Positions 34,342-42,580 of a stretch of 64,000 nucleotides of DNA are shown here, one piece after another. This DNA comes from Gallionellaceae bacterium (GTDB lineage: Bacteria; Pseudomonadota; Gammaproteobacteria; Burkholderiales; Thiobacillaceae), in contig JAQTLN010000005.1 of assembly GCA_028714875.1 (NCBI GenBank), positions 124,001 to 188,000 on the forward strand, read 5' to 3'. The notes below the pieces were generated by a model, which had not been told where the DNA came from, searched no databases, and saw only the letters and a list, made by a program, of their open reading frames with translations. The position numbers and the translations under genes were made by a program. Each line of letters begins with the position of its first letter. Within the stretch, counting starts at the first letter, position 1.

Positions 34342-37300
34342 ATGCAATCATGAGTTGGGCAACCCTCGTAGGTTGGGCACGCTACGCTTTGCCCAACCTG
34401 CTCCTGTTGCTATGCATCCCCGCCTGGGCCGGAGAGCCCGTGCTCCAGGATGTGCGCCTGGGCGTGCTGTCGTTCCGCTCCATAGAGCACACCACCGCGC
34501 AATGGAAGCCACTCGCGGATTATCTGAGCCAGCGCATTCCCGGCTACCGGTTCCGCGTCGTGCCCTTGTACTACCCGGATCTCGATCAGGCGGTGGCGCG
34601 ACATGAACTGGATATGGTGTTGACCAATCCCGAACACTACGTCTTGCTGCGCTCGCGTTACGGCCTGACCGCGCAGGCGACCCTGATGCCGATGGCGGGG
34701 GACTTCCCGGTCAGCCAGTTTGGCGGAGTCATCGTGGTCAGGGCGGATCGCCCGGATCTGAAAACATTCTCTGACCTGAAAGGCAAGCGGATCGCCTCGC
34801 CCAGCGAAGAATCGCTGGGCGGTTACCTGATGCAGCGCTGGGCCTTGCTGCATGAAGGCGTGGATATCATGAGCGACATCCGCGATCTGCAATTCACCGG
34901 CATGCCGCATGACCGGGTGGTGTTCGACGTCCTCGCCGGCCATGCCGACGCCGGCTTCGTGCGCACCGGTGTGATCGAGGCGTTGCTCAAGGAAGGCAAG
35001 CTCAAACCCGGCCAGATACGAATATTGAAACAGGCGGAGACGCCGAAATTCCCGCAACTGCTCTCCACCGATCTCTATCCGGAGTGGCCGTTCTCGGCGA
35101 CTAGCGGGGTACCCGGCTGGTTCACCAAGCAGGTGGTGCACGCCTTGTTCGAACTTGATCCGAACAGCGAGGTGGCGCGGACGGGCAAATTCTTCGGCTT
35201 CGCGCCGGCCGGTGACTACAGCCGGATCGAAACCATCATGGTGAAGCTGCGGGTACACCCGGATTATCAGTTCACCTTCTCCATGTTCATCGAACGCTAT
35301 TCGCACTGGGTGATGGCCGCGCTGGCAGCGCTGTTGGTGGCGGCTGTGGCCCTGGTCGCCATGCGCCGGGTCAACCGCCGTCTGCGCGCCGCGCTGGCGG
35401 AAGCCGAACGCCTGGCGCTGCGCGATGCGCTCCTGGAAAGCCTGGGCGAGGGGGTGATCGGTATCGACCAACTGGGCAATATCACCTTCATCAATGCCAC
35501 CGCGCTAGCCAGCCTGGGGTTTGCGCGCGAGGAAGCCCTGGGTCGCGACCTGCACACCATCACCCACCACCACCATGCCGATGGCCGTGCCTATGATCGC
35601 CAGGAATGCCCGATCTTCTCCACGCTGCAAAGCGGACTTCCCTACTCCGGAGAGGAATGGTATTTCCGCAAAAACGGTGAGGGCTTCCCGGTCAACCTCA
35701 ATGCGCAACCCATCGTCGATGCGGCGGGACAGATTCAGGGTGTGGTGACCGCCTTCCAGGACATCACCCAGGAAAAACGCAATCTCGACGAATTGGCGCG
35801 TTACCGCCATCACCTCGAAGACCAGGTCGCGCGGCGCACGGCGGAATTGGCCAGCGCGATGACCGCCGCCGAGGCGGCGAACAAGGCAAAGAGCGCGTTC
35901 CTGGCCAACATGAGTCATGAAATCCGCACGCCGATGAACGCCATTGTCGGCCTCACCTATCTCCTGCGGCGCGACGCGCGCGATGCCGGCCAGCAATCAC
36001 GTCTGGCCAAGGTGTCGGCGGCGGCAAAACATTTGTTGGGCATCATCAACGACATCCTGGATTTTTCGAAAATCGAGGCCGGCAAGCTCACGCTGGAGAG
36101 TACCGATTTCACCCTGGAGCGGGTATTGGACGGCGTAACCCACCTGGTGGAAGACCGATTGCGCGAGAAGGGCCTCGTCTTGCTCCGGGAGATCGACCCG
36201 GCGCTGTCCGGCGTCCTGCGCGGCGACCCCACCCGGCTTTCCCAGGTGCTGCTCAACTACCTCTCCAACGCGGTGAAGTTCACCGAGCAGGGCCGGATCA
36301 CCCTGCGCGCGCGCTTGCTGGAAGAAGCCGAAGCGGATTTTCTGTTGCGCTTCGAGGTGGAGGACAGCGGCATCGGTATACCCGCTGACCGCCTGTCGCG
36401 GCTGTTCCAGTCTTTCGAGCAGGCCGACAGTTCCACCACGCGTAAATACGGCGGCACCGGCCTGGGGCTGGCGATCAGCCGCCGCCTGGCACAGTTGCTG
36501 GGAGGCCAGGCGGGTGCCGAGAGCCAGCCCGGGCAGGGCAGCACGTTCTGGTTCACCGCCCGCCTGTGTCGCGGCAAGGCGCCCGCCGATACCCTGGTCG
36601 TTGGGCAGTCGACGCCGGCGACGGCCGGCGGACTGCTCGCCACGCTGCGTGGCCGCCGCGTGTTGCTGGTGGAAGACAACCTGATCAACCAGGAAGTCGC
36701 GCTCGACCTCCTGCGGGATGTCGGCATCCGCGCCGACCTGGCCAGGGATGGACGCGAAGCCGTGGATAAAGCACGCGGCCATGATTACGAGCTGATCCTG
36801 ATGGATGTGCAAATGCCGGTGATGGATGGCCTGGCCGCCACCGCCGCTATCCGCCGCCTGCCGGGCCACGCCGCCACCCCGATTCTGGCGATGACCGCCA
36901 GCGTGTTCGTCGAGGAACAGAATCAGTGCCTGGAAGCCGGCATGAACGATCTGGTGCCCAAGCCGGTCGACCCGGAAGCGCTGTTCGCCGCGCTCGCCAA
37001 ATGGTTGCCGGAGCGAGGCAAAGCACTTCACCCGACTCCCGAGTCAGACGCGCCCCCCATGGATGACGTTCTGCACGCCGCCTTGGTCGCTATTGATGGA
37101 CTGGATGTGGCCGCCGGCCTGCGCGGCGTGCGTGGAAAGCTGCCCCGCTATGCCCGATTGCTGCGCCAGTTCGTGCTTGCCCACAGAGACGACATGAAGC
37201 TGTTGCGGAGCCGATACGAAGCCGGCGATCAGGAATCGGCCCGCCGCATCGCGCACTCGCTCAAGGGCGCGGCCGGCGCGCTGGGCGCGACACACTTGCA

Positions 37301-37679
37301 AAACCTGGCCGCCGCACTGGAGGTGGCGATGCATGATGCCGAAGCGAATGGCGCCTCCCTCGCCAACCTGGCCGACCGGATCGCAAATCTGGAGCAGGCG
37401 TTGGTGGCGCTCGCGCTGGACGTGCTTGCGGTTATTCCCGAGGAAGATGCTCACACCGGCACCGCCGCCGGCACGCCAGACGATACGCGCGCGGCGCTCG
37501 CCCACCTGGAGGAATTGTTGGCCGCCGACGATATGCAAGCCATCTCCGTCCTTCACGAAACCCTGTCCCTGCTGACGCAAGTCCTGCCCGGCGAAACCCT
37601 GGCGCGACTTCGCCAGCAGGCGGAGGACTACGACTTTCATGCCGCGCTGGAGACGCTACGCGGCTGGCAATCGCGGTAA
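34338..37679 (+). CDS. Periplasmic PhnD-like sensor hybrid histidine kinase with REC and HPt
   Basis: A 1113-residue membrane sensor. Signal peptide about 1-31, partly encoded by a dispersed repeat. A periplasmic phosphonate-binding-type (PhnD) domain covers about 38-300 (VRLGVLSFRS; LTNPEHYV; FSDLKGKRIASPSEES). A membrane helix about 327-345 is followed by PAS (about 365-485), HisKA His527, HATPase, REC Asp823 and HPt His973. Such ligand-binding domains sense oxyanions in TtrS-type kinases. The C-terminal half is a close paralogue of the preceding kinase, which suggests tandem duplication. The GTG 34338 start overlaps the upstream stop. Confidence 0.9.
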   Translation: MNAIMSWATLVGWARYALPNLLLLLCIPAWAGEPVLQDVRLGVLSFRSIEHTTAQWKPLADYLSQRIPGYRFRVVPLYYPDLDQAVARHELDMVLTNPEHYVLLRSRYGLTAQATLMPMAGDFPVSQFGGVIVVRADRPDLKTFSDLKGKRIASPSEESLGGYLMQRWALLHEGVDIMSDIRDLQFTGMPHDRVVFDVLAGHADAGFVRTGVIEALLKEGKLKPGQIRILKQAETPKFPQLLSTDLYPEWPFSATSGVPGWFTKQVVHALFELDPNSEVARTGKFFGFAPAGDYSRIETIMVKLRVHPDYQFTFSMFIERYSHWVMAALAALLVAAVALVAMRRVNRRLRAALAEAERLALRDALLESLGEGVIGIDQLGNITFINATALASLGFAREEALGRDLHTITHHHHADGRAYDRQECPIFSTLQSGLPYSGEEWYFRKNGEGFPVNLNAQPIVDAAGQIQGVVTAFQDITQEKRNLDELARYRHHLEDQVARRTAELASAMTAAEAANKAKSAFLANMSHEIRTPMNAIVGLTYLLRRDARDAGQQSRLAKVSAAAKHLLGIINDILDFSKIEAGKLTLESTDFTLERVLDGVTHLVEDRLREKGLVLLREIDPALSGVLRGDPTRLSQVLLNYLSNAVKFTEQGRITLRARLLEEAEADFLLRFEVEDSGIGIPADRLSRLFQSFEQADSSTTRKYGGTGLGLAISRRLAQLLGGQAGAESQPGQGSTFWFTARLCRGKAPADTLVVGQSTPATAGGLLATLRGRRVLLVEDNLINQEVALDLLRDVGIRADLARDGREAVDKARGHDYELILMDVQMPVMDGLAATAAIRRLPGHAATPILAMTASVFVEEQNQCLEAGMNDLVPKPVDPEALFAALAKWLPERGKALHPTPESDAPPMDDVLHAALVAIDGLDVAAGLRGVRGKLPRYARLLRQFVLAHRDDMKLLRSRYEAGDQESARRIAHSLKGAAGALGATHLQNLAAALEVAMHDAEANGASLANLADRIANLEQALVALALDVLAVIPEEDAHTGTAAGTPDDTRAALAHLEELLAADDMQAISVLHETLSLLTQVLPGETLARLRQQAEDYDFHAALETLRGWQSR
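34368..34400. repeat. GTAGGTTGGGC inverted repeat inside a signal-peptide coding region
   Basis: GTAGGTTGGGCACGC and GCCCAACCTG form a stem-loop. The sequence encodes VGWARYALPNLL in the signal peptide of the PhnD-type kinase. It matches a repeat pattern common between genes in proteobacteria; no other copy of it is seen in this window. Confidence 0.6.
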
Positions 37680-37710
37680 TCGTTGTGCAAAGCGCGGCGT
37701 GCTCTCGCCA

Positions 37711-37748
37711 GGGGGACGCCGGATTCATAAGCGCTGAAGCGCCAACGA
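37711..37748. repeat. GGGGGACGCCGGATTC repeat, intergenic copy
   Basis: Matches the segment inside copA (5785-5822) with one substitution and one inserted base. It lies between the 3' ends of two converging signalling genes and is followed by a GCGCGCGGCGCATCCC fragment. Confidence 0.7.
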
Positions 37749-37784
37749 ACCGCCGCGATAGCGCGCGCGGCGCATCCCAGGGAA

Positions 37785-39848
37785 TCAACCGGGAAACTCC
37801 CCGGCCGGCATTGGTTTGCCGAACAAATAACCCTGAAAGTTGACGCAGCCGTGGCTGACCAGGAAGTCACGTTGTTGCATGGTTTCCACGCCCTCGGCGA
37901 TGACTGGCAGACCCAGGCTCAGACCGAGGGCGATGATGCCGCGGGCAATGGCGGCGTCGTTGGGTTTGCTGAGGACGTCCCGCACGAAGGAACGATCGAT
38001 CTTGAGTTGGTCCAGCGGCAGGCGCTTGAGATAGGTCAGCGAGGAATAGCCGGTGCCGAAGTCGTCGAGCGCGAAGCCGATGCCGTGGGCTTTCAGGGCA
38101 GCCATCTTTTCCGCCGTGGCCTCCACGTTGTCCAGCAGCAGGCTTTCCGTGAGTTCCAGTTTCAGCCGCAGCGGGTTGGCGCGGGTGTGCTCGACCACCG
38201 CCAGCACCTGGTCGACAAAGTCTGGATGGCGGAACTGGCGCGCGCTGACGTTCACGGCCAGGGTCAGGTGGACATGGCTGGGGCTTGCTCCCCAGTGCGT
38301 CAATTGCCGGCAGGCTTCCTCCAGCACCCAGTGGCCCAGACTGACGATGAGGCCGGACTCCTCGGCCAAAGTGATGAATTCACCCGGCGTGACCAAGCCC
38401 CGTTGCGGGTGGTTCCAGCGCAGCAGTGCTTCCGCTCCCGTCACCCGGCCGCCGGCGTCGACCTGCGGCTGGTAGTGCAGTTGAAACTGGTTGTCGCGCA
38501 GCGCGCGGCGCAGTTCCGCTTCCAGCATGGCGCGCGCCTCGACCCGTGCCTGCATGGCGTGGTCGAAGAAGCGCAGGGTGTTGCGGCCGGCTTCCTTGGC
38601 CTGGTACATGGCCAGATCGGCGCGTTTCAACAGGTCGTCGATGCTGTCGTGTGAGTCGTCGAACAGCGTGATGCCGATGCTGGGGGTGCTGTGCTGTTCG
38701 TTGCCGTTCAGGTCATAGGGACGATTCAGCGCGGCGATGATCTTTTCGCCGACGCCTTCTGCTTGCAGCGCGGCTTCCTCCAGGTTGCCGCTGAGGTCTT
38801 CCAGCATCACCACGAATTCGTCGCCACCCAGGCGGGAAACGGTATCTCCCTCGCGCACGCACTCCGCCAGACGCCGCGCGACCTGGATCAGCAGCAGGTC
38901 GCCGATGTCGTGGCCGAGGGTATCGTTGAGTCCCTTGAAGTCGTCCAGATCGATGAACAGCAACGCGCCGACGTGATGGCTACGGCCACAGACAGCCAGC
39001 GCCTGCTGGAGACGATCCAGCAGCATGCGGCGATTGGGCAGGTTGGTGAGGGCGTCATAGAACGCGAGTTGGCGGATTTTCTCCTCGCTGGCCTTGCGCT
39101 CGCTGATGTCCTGTTTGAAAGCGACGAAATGCTGAATCACTCCTTGCGCATCGCGCACCGGGGTGATGGCGAGTTCCTCGTCGTAAAGACTGCCGTCCTT
39201 GCGCTTGTTGACCAACTCGCCACGCCAGACCTGGCCGGCCATGATGGTGCGCCAGAGGCTTTCGTAGAGAGCGGCGTCGTTGAGGCCGGAATGGATCAGA
39301 TCCTTGGGCTTGTGGCCGAGCGATTCCGCCAGGCTGTACCCCGTCATCTGGCTGAAGGCCGGGTTGGCCCATTGAATGGTGGCGTCGGCGCCGGTGATGA
39401 CGATGCCGTGGGCGACCGCGCGCAGCGCGGCATCCTGCAATTTCAGGCGGGCTTCCAGGCGTGCGCGGGTGCGGGCATGGCGAATCGCGCGGCCGATGTG
39501 CGCGGAGTCGAACTCGCCCTTGACCAGGTAATCCTGGGCGCCCGCTTCCAGAACATCGGCCTCGAACTCGGCATCGCGATGCCCGGAGAGCACCACAATG
39601 GGGGTGCCCGGCGCCAGACCATGCACGGTCGTTACCGTGGCCAGTCCGGCGGAATCGGGCAGGGCGAGGTCGAGCAATATCAGGTCCGGCACGACTTCCA
39701 GGAGCAGGCCGCGCGCTTCGCCGAGCGAGGTGGCGACCACGATCCGCGGCGCCAGGCCGGAGAAACGCACCGGGCGCAGATAAGCCCCGATCAGGCCGGC
39801 ATCGCCGGGGTCGTCCTCGATCAGCAGGATGCGCAGCGGCTGTTTCAT
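37785..39848 (-). CDS. REC-PAS-GGDEF-EAL c-di-GMP regulator
   Basis: A 687-residue protein: receiver with Asp60 (LILLDLALPDS), PAS (about 140-255), GGDEF (about 260-430) and EAL (about 440-685). The diguanylate cyclase motif is intact (RLGGDEFVVML), and the phosphodiesterase has EALLRW, DDFGTGYSSLTYLKRLPLD and KIDRSFV. Both activities are therefore possible, with balance set by phosphorylation. ATG 39848 overlaps the upstream regulator by ATGA. Last gene of the leftward signalling operon that begins at 45282. Confidence 0.93.
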   Translation of the reverse strand: MKQPLRILLIEDDPGDAGLIGAYLRPVRFSGLAPRIVVATSLGEARGLLLEVVPDLILLDLALPDSAGLATVTTVHGLAPGTPIVVLSGHRDAEFEADVLEAGAQDYLVKGEFDSAHIGRAIRHARTRARLEARLKLQDAALRAVAHGIVITGADATIQWANPAFSQMTGYSLAESLGHKPKDLIHSGLNDAALYESLWRTIMAGQVWRGELVNKRKDGSLYDEELAITPVRDAQGVIQHFVAFKQDISERKASEEKIRQLAFYDALTNLPNRRMLLDRLQQALAVCGRSHHVGALLFIDLDDFKGLNDTLGHDIGDLLLIQVARRLAECVREGDTVSRLGGDEFVVMLEDLSGNLEEAALQAEGVGEKIIAALNRPYDLNGNEQHSTPSIGITLFDDSHDSIDDLLKRADLAMYQAKEAGRNTLRFFDHAMQARVEARAMLEAELRRALRDNQFQLHYQPQVDAGGRVTGAEALLRWNHPQRGLVTPGEFITLAEESGLIVSLGHWVLEEACRQLTHWGASPSHVHLTLAVNVSARQFRHPDFVDQVLAVVEHTRANPLRLKLELTESLLLDNVEATAEKMAALKAHGIGFALDDFGTGYSSLTYLKRLPLDQLKIDRSFVRDVLSKPNDAAIARGIIALGLSLGLPVIAEGVETMQQRDFLVSHGCVNFQGYLFGKPMPAGEFPG

Positions 39849-40288
39849 GACCCTTTCTCGGGCAGGCGCACCAGCGCGAACCAGTAATCGCTCAGGCCGC
39901 GGATGGCGGCCATGAATTGCTCCATGTCCACCGGCTTGGTGATGTAGCTGGCCGCGCACAGCTTGTAGGAGGCCACCACGTCACGCTCCACGTCGGACGT
40001 GGTCAGCACCACCACCGGAATCTTGGAGAGAGCCGGGTCGTTCTTGATGACGGCGAGGAACTCGCGTCCATCCATACGCGGCATATTGAGGTCGAGCAGG
40101 ATCAGATCGGGGCGGGGCGTCTCTCCGAACGGTTCCTGGTGACGCAAGAATTGCAGCGCCTCGACACCATCGCCGGCGACATGCAGATCGACCAGCAAAC
40201 GGTTTTCGCGCAACGCGATCCTGACCAGATGGGCATCGGCCGGTTCGTCTTCCACAAGCAGCACGACAAAGGGTTTTGCGGCGTTCAT
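39845..40288 (-). CDS. Single-domain response regulator (Rcp1-like)
   Basis: A 147-residue stand-alone receiver with the phospho-Asp66 in DLILLDLNMPRMDGRE, acidic pair ED (13-14), Thr in LTTSDVERD and Lys in ITKPVDM. Members of this Rcp1-like group pair with PHY- or PAS-type kinases whose H-box reads HHLQEP, as in the gene immediately upstream (overlap ATGA). It may shuttle phosphate to the GGDEF-EAL protein downstream. Confidence 0.9.
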   Translation of the reverse strand: MNAAKPFVVLLVEDEPADAHLVRIALRENRLLVDLHVAGDGVEALQFLRHQEPFGETPRPDLILLDLNMPRMDGREFLAVIKNDPALSKIPVVVLTTSDVERDVVASYKLCAASYITKPVDMEQFMAAIRGLSDYWFALVRLPEKGS

Positions 40289-41676
40289 GTGCTTCCTCCC
40301 GTGGGCAGTTCGAAGTTTACCGCGCAGCCGTCCCCCGGCGTTTCCTCGATCCAGACTCGGCCGCCCACGCTTTCCACGGTTCGACGAACGATGGCGAGGC
40401 CGACGCCGGTGCCCTCGCCGTTCGAGGAGAGGCGCTCGAACACGCGAAACACCCGCTCGCGGTATTCCGGGGCGATGCCGCCGCCATTGTCGGAAATCTG
40501 GAACCGCGTCATGCCTTTGCGCTGGCCGGGCAACTCGCTCCGCAGCGTGATTTCCAGCGGGCGGTCGGCCCGGGATTGGCGCAAGGCATTTTCCAGCAAC
40601 TGGGTGAACAATTCCGTCAGTCGGGGCGGGTCCAGCTCAACCCGGGGGAGCGGCGCCACGCTGATCCGCGCGCCGGTTTGCTCGATCCGATCTCCCAGGC
40701 TGGCGAGTACCCCGCGCAGCACCGCATCGCTGTCACTCTCCCCGAGTTCACCGCGCGCCTGTCCGGCGGCCAGATAGCGTTGCACATCGCGCACCAGGGA
40801 TTGCTGGCGTTTCGCCTGTTGCTGGATGAATTCCAGGGACGCGCGCGAATCCTCGTCCAGTTGCTGATGCGAGAGTGTTCCGCGCAGGCGCTGGGCATAG
40901 CTGTTCAGCCGGCGCGCCGGTTCCTGCAAGTGGTGGGCGGCGACTTCCGCGAAACGTTGCAGTTCGGCGTTGCTGCGCGCGAGGTTTTCCTGGGCATGTT
41001 GTGTGGCTTCGGCCATGCGGTTGAACACGGCAATGAGATGCCGTAATTCCGGGCTGCCTTCGCTTTCCAAACGGGTGTCCAGATGGCCACGGGCAAGCGC
41101 GTCGGCACCCTGTTCCAGGTGTTTGAGCGGCGCCAGGCCGTTGCGCAGCACCAGCCAGATGCCGAGAAAATCCAGGGAAACGGCCAGCAGCAGAATGGAC
41201 AGGTGGTGCAGCAGACGTTTCCAGGCGCGGTTGGCCTGGTCCCGCGCGGTCATGGTCAGATTCAGTTCGCCATAGATTCGACCGCCCACGTTGACCTGGG
41301 TCCGGCCCGAGATATTGCGGAATTCCAGGGCATCGACAAACCAGCGTGGGCTGAGCGAGGGCAGGGCGGCGTCCTGGCTGCGCAGCGTGGCGCCAGTCTG
41401 GTCGTGATACTCGGCGCGCAACACATGGCGGCGAACGACGAAGCGATCAAGGGATTGCTGAAGCGTGGCGAAGTCGCCGATCACCACGACCTCCGCCAGC
41501 GATGCCGGCAGAGTTTCCAGTTCATTGGCCAGTTCCGCCGCCAGATCCGCTCGCGCGTCACGCGCCTCCTGCCGCGCCGATACCAGCAACATGGCGCTGC
41601 CCGCCACCAGCAAGGCGATGCTCGCGGTAACCAGCAGGCGGGCCAGGAAGGGCAGGCGTTTCCAAACGGCGTTCAT
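40285..41676 (-). CDS. Membrane HAMP histidine kinase with bacteriophytochrome-type H-box
   Basis: A 463-residue sensor: TM1 about 15-32, periplasmic CHASE8-like region 33-150, TM2 about 155-177, HAMP about 178-230. The H-box is AEVAAHHLQEPARRLNSYAQ (about 247-266), of the HisKA subtype used with Rcp1 regulators. An ATPase domain follows with NALRQS (N-box), DNGGGIAPE and GTGVGLAIVRR. It overlaps its likely partner regulator by ATGA. The 70 bases upstream hold a GTAGCGCC inverted repeat directly at the start codon. Confidence 0.9.
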   Translation of the reverse strand: MNAVWKRLPFLARLLVTASIALLVAGSAMLLVSARQEARDARADLAAELANELETLPASLAEVVVIGDFATLQQSLDRFVVRRHVLRAEYHDQTGATLRSQDAALPSLSPRWFVDALEFRNISGRTQVNVGGRIYGELNLTMTARDQANRAWKRLLHHLSILLLAVSLDFLGIWLVLRNGLAPLKHLEQGADALARGHLDTRLESEGSPELRHLIAVFNRMAEATQHAQENLARSNAELQRFAEVAAHHLQEPARRLNSYAQRLRGTLSHQQLDEDSRASLEFIQQQAKRQQSLVRDVQRYLAAGQARGELGESDSDAVLRGVLASLGDRIEQTGARISVAPLPRVELDPPRLTELFTQLLENALRQSRADRPLEITLRSELPGQRKGMTRFQISDNGGGIAPEYRERVFRVFERLSSNGEGTGVGLAIVRRTVESVGGRVWIEETPGDGCAVNFELPTGGST

Positions 41677-41678
41677 CT

Positions 41679-41735
41679 GTAGCGCCGGCTTCCAGCCGGC
41701 TTTGTAAAAGACGCCGGCAAGGATGCCGGCGCTAC
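41679..41735. repeat. GTAGCGCCGGC inverted repeat between the kinase genes
   Basis: GTAGCGCCGGCTTCCAGCCGGC and GCCGGCAAGGATGCCGGCGC... arms; same family as the segment in the copA N-terminus. It ends 2 bases before the ATG of the HAMP kinase, so it forms that gene's translation leader. Confidence 0.8.
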
Positions 41736-41746
41736 ATGGGCAGCCT

Positions 41747-42580
41747 TCACTTGATGTCCTTCACCAGGGTGTTTCGGTAGAACTCGGTGTAACTACGGTA
41801 GTCGGCGGGCGAGGAGGACTGGAAGCCGTAGGGCGGTTTCTGCGCGATGACCTGGGCGCTGGCCTCCAGCACCTTGCGCCCTTCCGCGTCATGTTCCATG
41901 CCGTCGATGATCATGCGCACGGCGTTGGTCACCTCCCTGGGCACGCGCGGGTGCACCGCGATGGGCAGGTTGTGGAAGGGCACGGATTCCCAAATCACGC
42001 GGTATTTCATGTTTTCGCGCGCGGCAAAGGCGCGCATGACCTGGCTGTTGACGCTGGCCGCGATCACCTTGCCGGCCTTGAGTTGGCCCATGATGCCTTC
42101 CTGGTTGCCGCCGAATACCGGGGTGACGCCGATGCCCAGGCGCAGAAGCTGGTCCATGGGCACGGCATAACCGACGAAGGCGGCGAGCGAGGGGAAACCG
42201 ACTTCCATGCCTTGCAGTTCTTTCAAGGAGCGGATCGGGCTGTCCTCCAGGGTAACGATCTGGCCGGTGATGGCTTCGTCGCGTGGGCGCAGGATCACCT
42301 GGTAATTGGCCACCGCCATCTTGGGTTGGAAGATGTGGTTGGAGTAGATGAAATCGTATTCGCCGCGCTCGGTGGCGTCATGGGATTCCGGCGCCGTGCG
42401 CGCCACCTTGAGCAGGAGATTGACCCCGGATTTGCGTCCGACGTAATCCAGGATCGGATTCCAGTACTGCGCGGTGAGCACCGCGCTGCGCTGCGACAGT
42501 ACGCCGAATGAATAGGTGTCGGCGGCATGGGCGAAGGCACCGAACAGGGCGAGGGCGAGGAAGGCCAGCAGATGCTTCAT
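41747..42580 (-). CDS. PhnD-like periplasmic binding protein, internal start alternative
   Basis: ATG 42580 is preceded by AGGAG with a 7-base spacing and starts the signal peptide MKHLLAFLALALFGAFAHA. The 277-residue product alone has normal length for a phosphate/phosphite/phosphonate-type binding protein: YSFGVLSQRSAVLTAQYWNPI, DFIYSNHIFQPKM, and SLKELQGMEVGFPS. It probably is made as a separate protein, whether or not the 872-residue fusion also exists. It could feed ligand information to the two PhnD-linked kinases. Confidence 0.6.
   Translation of the reverse strand: MKHLLAFLALALFGAFAHAADTYSFGVLSQRSAVLTAQYWNPILDYVGRKSGVNLLLKVARTAPESHDATERGEYDFIYSNHIFQPKMAVANYQVILRPRDEAITGQIVTLEDSPIRSLKELQGMEVGFPSLAAFVGYAVPMDQLLRLGIGVTPVFGGNQEGIMGQLKAGKVIAASVNSQVMRAFAARENMKYRVIWESVPFHNLPIAVHPRVPREVTNAVRMIIDGMEHDAEGRKVLEASAQVIAQKPPYGFQSSSPADYRSYTEFYRNTLVKDIK

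Noticed and set aside
32389-34347. Minus-strand frame opposite the first hybrid kinase (652 codons)
   Set aside because: Mirror of a strongly conserved kinase region; no ribosome site or recognisable domain.
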